The translations under genes were made by a program, and so were the position numbers. Below, in pieces: positions 13,430 to 14,835 of a stretch of 14,835 bases of DNA. How positions within the stretch are numbered: position 1 is the stretch's first letter; each line of letters opens with the position of its first letter. The notes under the pieces were generated by a model. That model did no database searches. It saw nothing but the letters and a program-made list of their open reading frames with translations, and had not been told where the DNA came from. The stretch spans positions 1 through 14,835 of the forward strand of contig JABHNP010000318.1 of NCBI GenBank assembly GCA_018694455.1, given 5' to 3'. Source of the DNA: Planctomycetaceae bacterium. GTDB lineage: Bacteria > Planctomycetota > Planctomycetia > Pirellulales > UBA1268.

Positions 13430-14835
13430 TTACTTGCTATTTGTTTCCACTTCGATTGCCCAAAGCTTTGTCGGGCTTTCACTCATGTAGTACAAGCGAC
13501 CATTCGCGGCGACAGGTGTCGTACGAAGTTTAGTCCCATCCTCATGCTCAATTTCTGAGATGAGCTCCATATCCTTGCCGTGTTTGAAAACATACATAAT
13601 GCCGTCATCATTGCCGACAAAAACCTTGCCATCGGCGACACAAGGAGATGACCACGTATTCGCAAACATGTTTTCCGTCCAATAAAGTTCACCGGAGTTA
13701 GCGTCCAAGCAATGAACGTGGCCGCCTAGTTCTGTGATATAGAGAATGTCGTCCATGATCGCACAGGTCGACATGGATCGACCGAAGTAGTATGTCTCAT
13801 CAGTGGGGCTAGGCTTGCCGTCTGTGACAGGCCCGCCGTAGTGCCAGATTTGAGCTGAGTCAGGATTGATTTGTTCATTAAACTCTGGTTCGTATGTGGC
13901 CAGTGTTGGTGAAACGTCTTTATCTGTCCGATTAGGGGTTTTGGTGATGTCAATACAATAGAGGTGCCCGACACCAGTGTCATGCTCGGGATCTTGACCA
14001 ACAGCAATGAAAAGTTTGTCTTTATAAATCACTGGGGTGCCAACAAAGTCATTCGCAGTTCCACGGCCACCAAGTCGGTAGATGGCATCTTTTGGGTTGC
14101 AATCAAATTTCCAGAGCAAATCTCCTTTCGGGCTAAAACTGTAAATCCAGCCATCACCGCCAGGGAAAATTACTTGTGGCTCACCGTCCGGCTGTGCGTA
14201 AGTTGGATTTGACCACTGTCCGTGCATGATATTTCTGCGCGATTGACCTGGTAGATTACTGGACCAGAGCACACTGCCGTCTTTTTTACTGAGTGCCAGG
14301 AAACTCGGTTTATTTTCTGACGGAACACGTAAATGAGCTGCATCGACTCCATTGCTAGTGACAAGAAATAGGGTGTCACCAACGATCATTGGTGAGCAGG
14401 TTGCAATGTTATGCGGGAATACATTCAGCTCGCCAATCATGTCGAGTTTCCAATGAATTTTTCCGGTATTTATGTCAGCACAAATGGCTTCACAGCGATT
14501 TCCGACGTAATAAAACCGATCACCCTCGATACACGGTGTTGAGCATATGCCTTGTTGCGGCCAGTCCCAAACGCGTCCTGCTGCGAGTTTGTCGTGAACA
14601 ATCTGCCATAAAAATGAACCGTCTCGATCACTAAAGCACATCATTACGCCTTTATCCCCGTCGATTGACGGGTCTCGAGGAAATTCATTATTTGTGCCAA
14701 TTAAGATTCGTCCACCACTCATTACTGGGCCACCGTAAGCGCGTGAGCCGAGTTGAATTGAGAACGCCACATTTGTGCCGTCACTGATGTCCCAGGAATC
14801 AGGAAGTTTGTTGACCGTTGGGTTTGCAAAGTTAC
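13430..14835 (-). CDS. PQQ-type beta-propeller protein, 5' end beyond window
   Basis: The frame is open without a stop from the TAA at 13432-13430 to the right edge, about 467 residues, so the N-terminus and signal peptide are missing. An internal GTG at 14770 is not the start, because NPTVNKLPDSWDISDGTNVA upstream of it aligns with the N-terminal region of the neighbouring paralogue. Shared blocks include GGDGWIYSFSPKGDLLWKFD, CNPKDAIYRLGGRG and IAVGQDPEHDTGVGHLYCID. Where the paralogue has an EF-hand-like loop, this protein has VTDGKPSPTDETYYFG, which is not a calcium loop. It is probably exported like its paralogue. The 59-bp gap and shared strand suggest one operon with the second propeller and the SGNH hydrolase. 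Confidence 0.88.
   Translation of the reverse strand, partial: NFANPTVNKLPDSWDISDGTNVAFSIQLGSRAYGGPVMSGGRILIGTNNEFPRDPSIDGDKGVMMCFSDRDGSFLWQIVHDKLAAGRVWDWPQQGICSTPCIEGDRFYYVGNRCEAICADINTGKIHWKLDMIGELNVFPHNIATCSPMIVGDTLFLVTSNGVDAAHLRVPSENKPSFLALSKKDGSVLWSSNLPGQSRRNIMHGQWSNPTYAQPDGEPQVIFPGGDGWIYSFSPKGDLLWKFDCNPKDAIYRLGGRGTANDFVGTPVIYKDKLFIAVGQDPEHDTGVGHLYCIDITKTPNRTDKDVSPTLATYEPEFNEQINPDSAQIWHYGGPVTDGKPSPTDETYYFGRSMSTCAIMDDILYITELGGHVHCLDANSGELYWTENMFANTWSSPCVADGKVFVGNDDGIMYVFKHGKDMELISEIEHEDGTKLRTTPVAANGRLYYMSESPTKLWAIEVETNSK

Noticed and set aside
13430..14770. A complete beta-propeller gene starting at GTG 14770
   Set aside because: The frame stays open to the window edge and the upstream residues align with the paralogue, so the gene is truncated by the window.

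Overview
The window looks like a stretch of a planctomycete chromosome of moderate GC content. The clues are a DUF1559 pseudopilin-like gene with an H-Xn-DG motif, a secreted Cys-rich EPACGC-repeat protein, tandem secreted PQQ-type beta-propeller genes, a secreted SGNH hydrolase, and several secreted proteins of unknown function. No insertion sequence, CRISPR array, tRNA or rRNA is visible.

Layout. At the left edge a minus-strand gene for the Cys-rich repeat protein runs off the window. A long gene-free stretch (258-1084) follows, and it holds two RNA elements. The first is an unassigned structured RNA candidate (about 288-509, + strand). It folds as a long rod with an asymmetric central bubble and a 17-bp apical hairpin, ends in a terminator-like hairpin with eight T, and has the general architecture of 6S RNA. 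The second is a well-supported cobalamin riboswitch (754-960), placed directly behind a strong sigma70-type promoter (717-744). The riboswitch leads six tightly spaced + strand genes (1085-5454): DUF1559 pseudopilin, small membrane/exported protein, SAM methyltransferase, ABM-type monooxygenase, TrpG/PabA glutamine amidotransferase and MoeA. None of these is a usual B12 synthesis, transport or B12-replacement gene, so the regulatory pairing is the most notable feature of the window.

The middle (5428-8486) is compact. thyX runs antiparallel to moeA and overlaps its 3' end. A 2Fe-2S ferredoxin gene lies upstream of thyX on the same strand. Divergent from the ferredoxin are a small conserved-looking protein and then a noncanonical PII protein. 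The PII gene has an upstream dyad and direct repeats that could be operators, and its 3' end overlaps a convergent secreted protein with a thioredoxin-like N-terminus and a CAP-like C-terminus.

The right part (8767-14835) has one large secreted protein of unknown function on the + strand. Facing it is a minus-strand cluster in the order beta-propeller (5' truncated by the window), beta-propeller paralogue with an EF-hand-like loop, and SGNH hydrolase, with only 1 nt between the last two genes. This looks like an envelope or extracytoplasmic module; its substrate cannot be told from sequence. TrpG/PabA, MoeA and ThyX all touch folate, pterin or molybdopterin chemistry, but a functional link among them is only inference.
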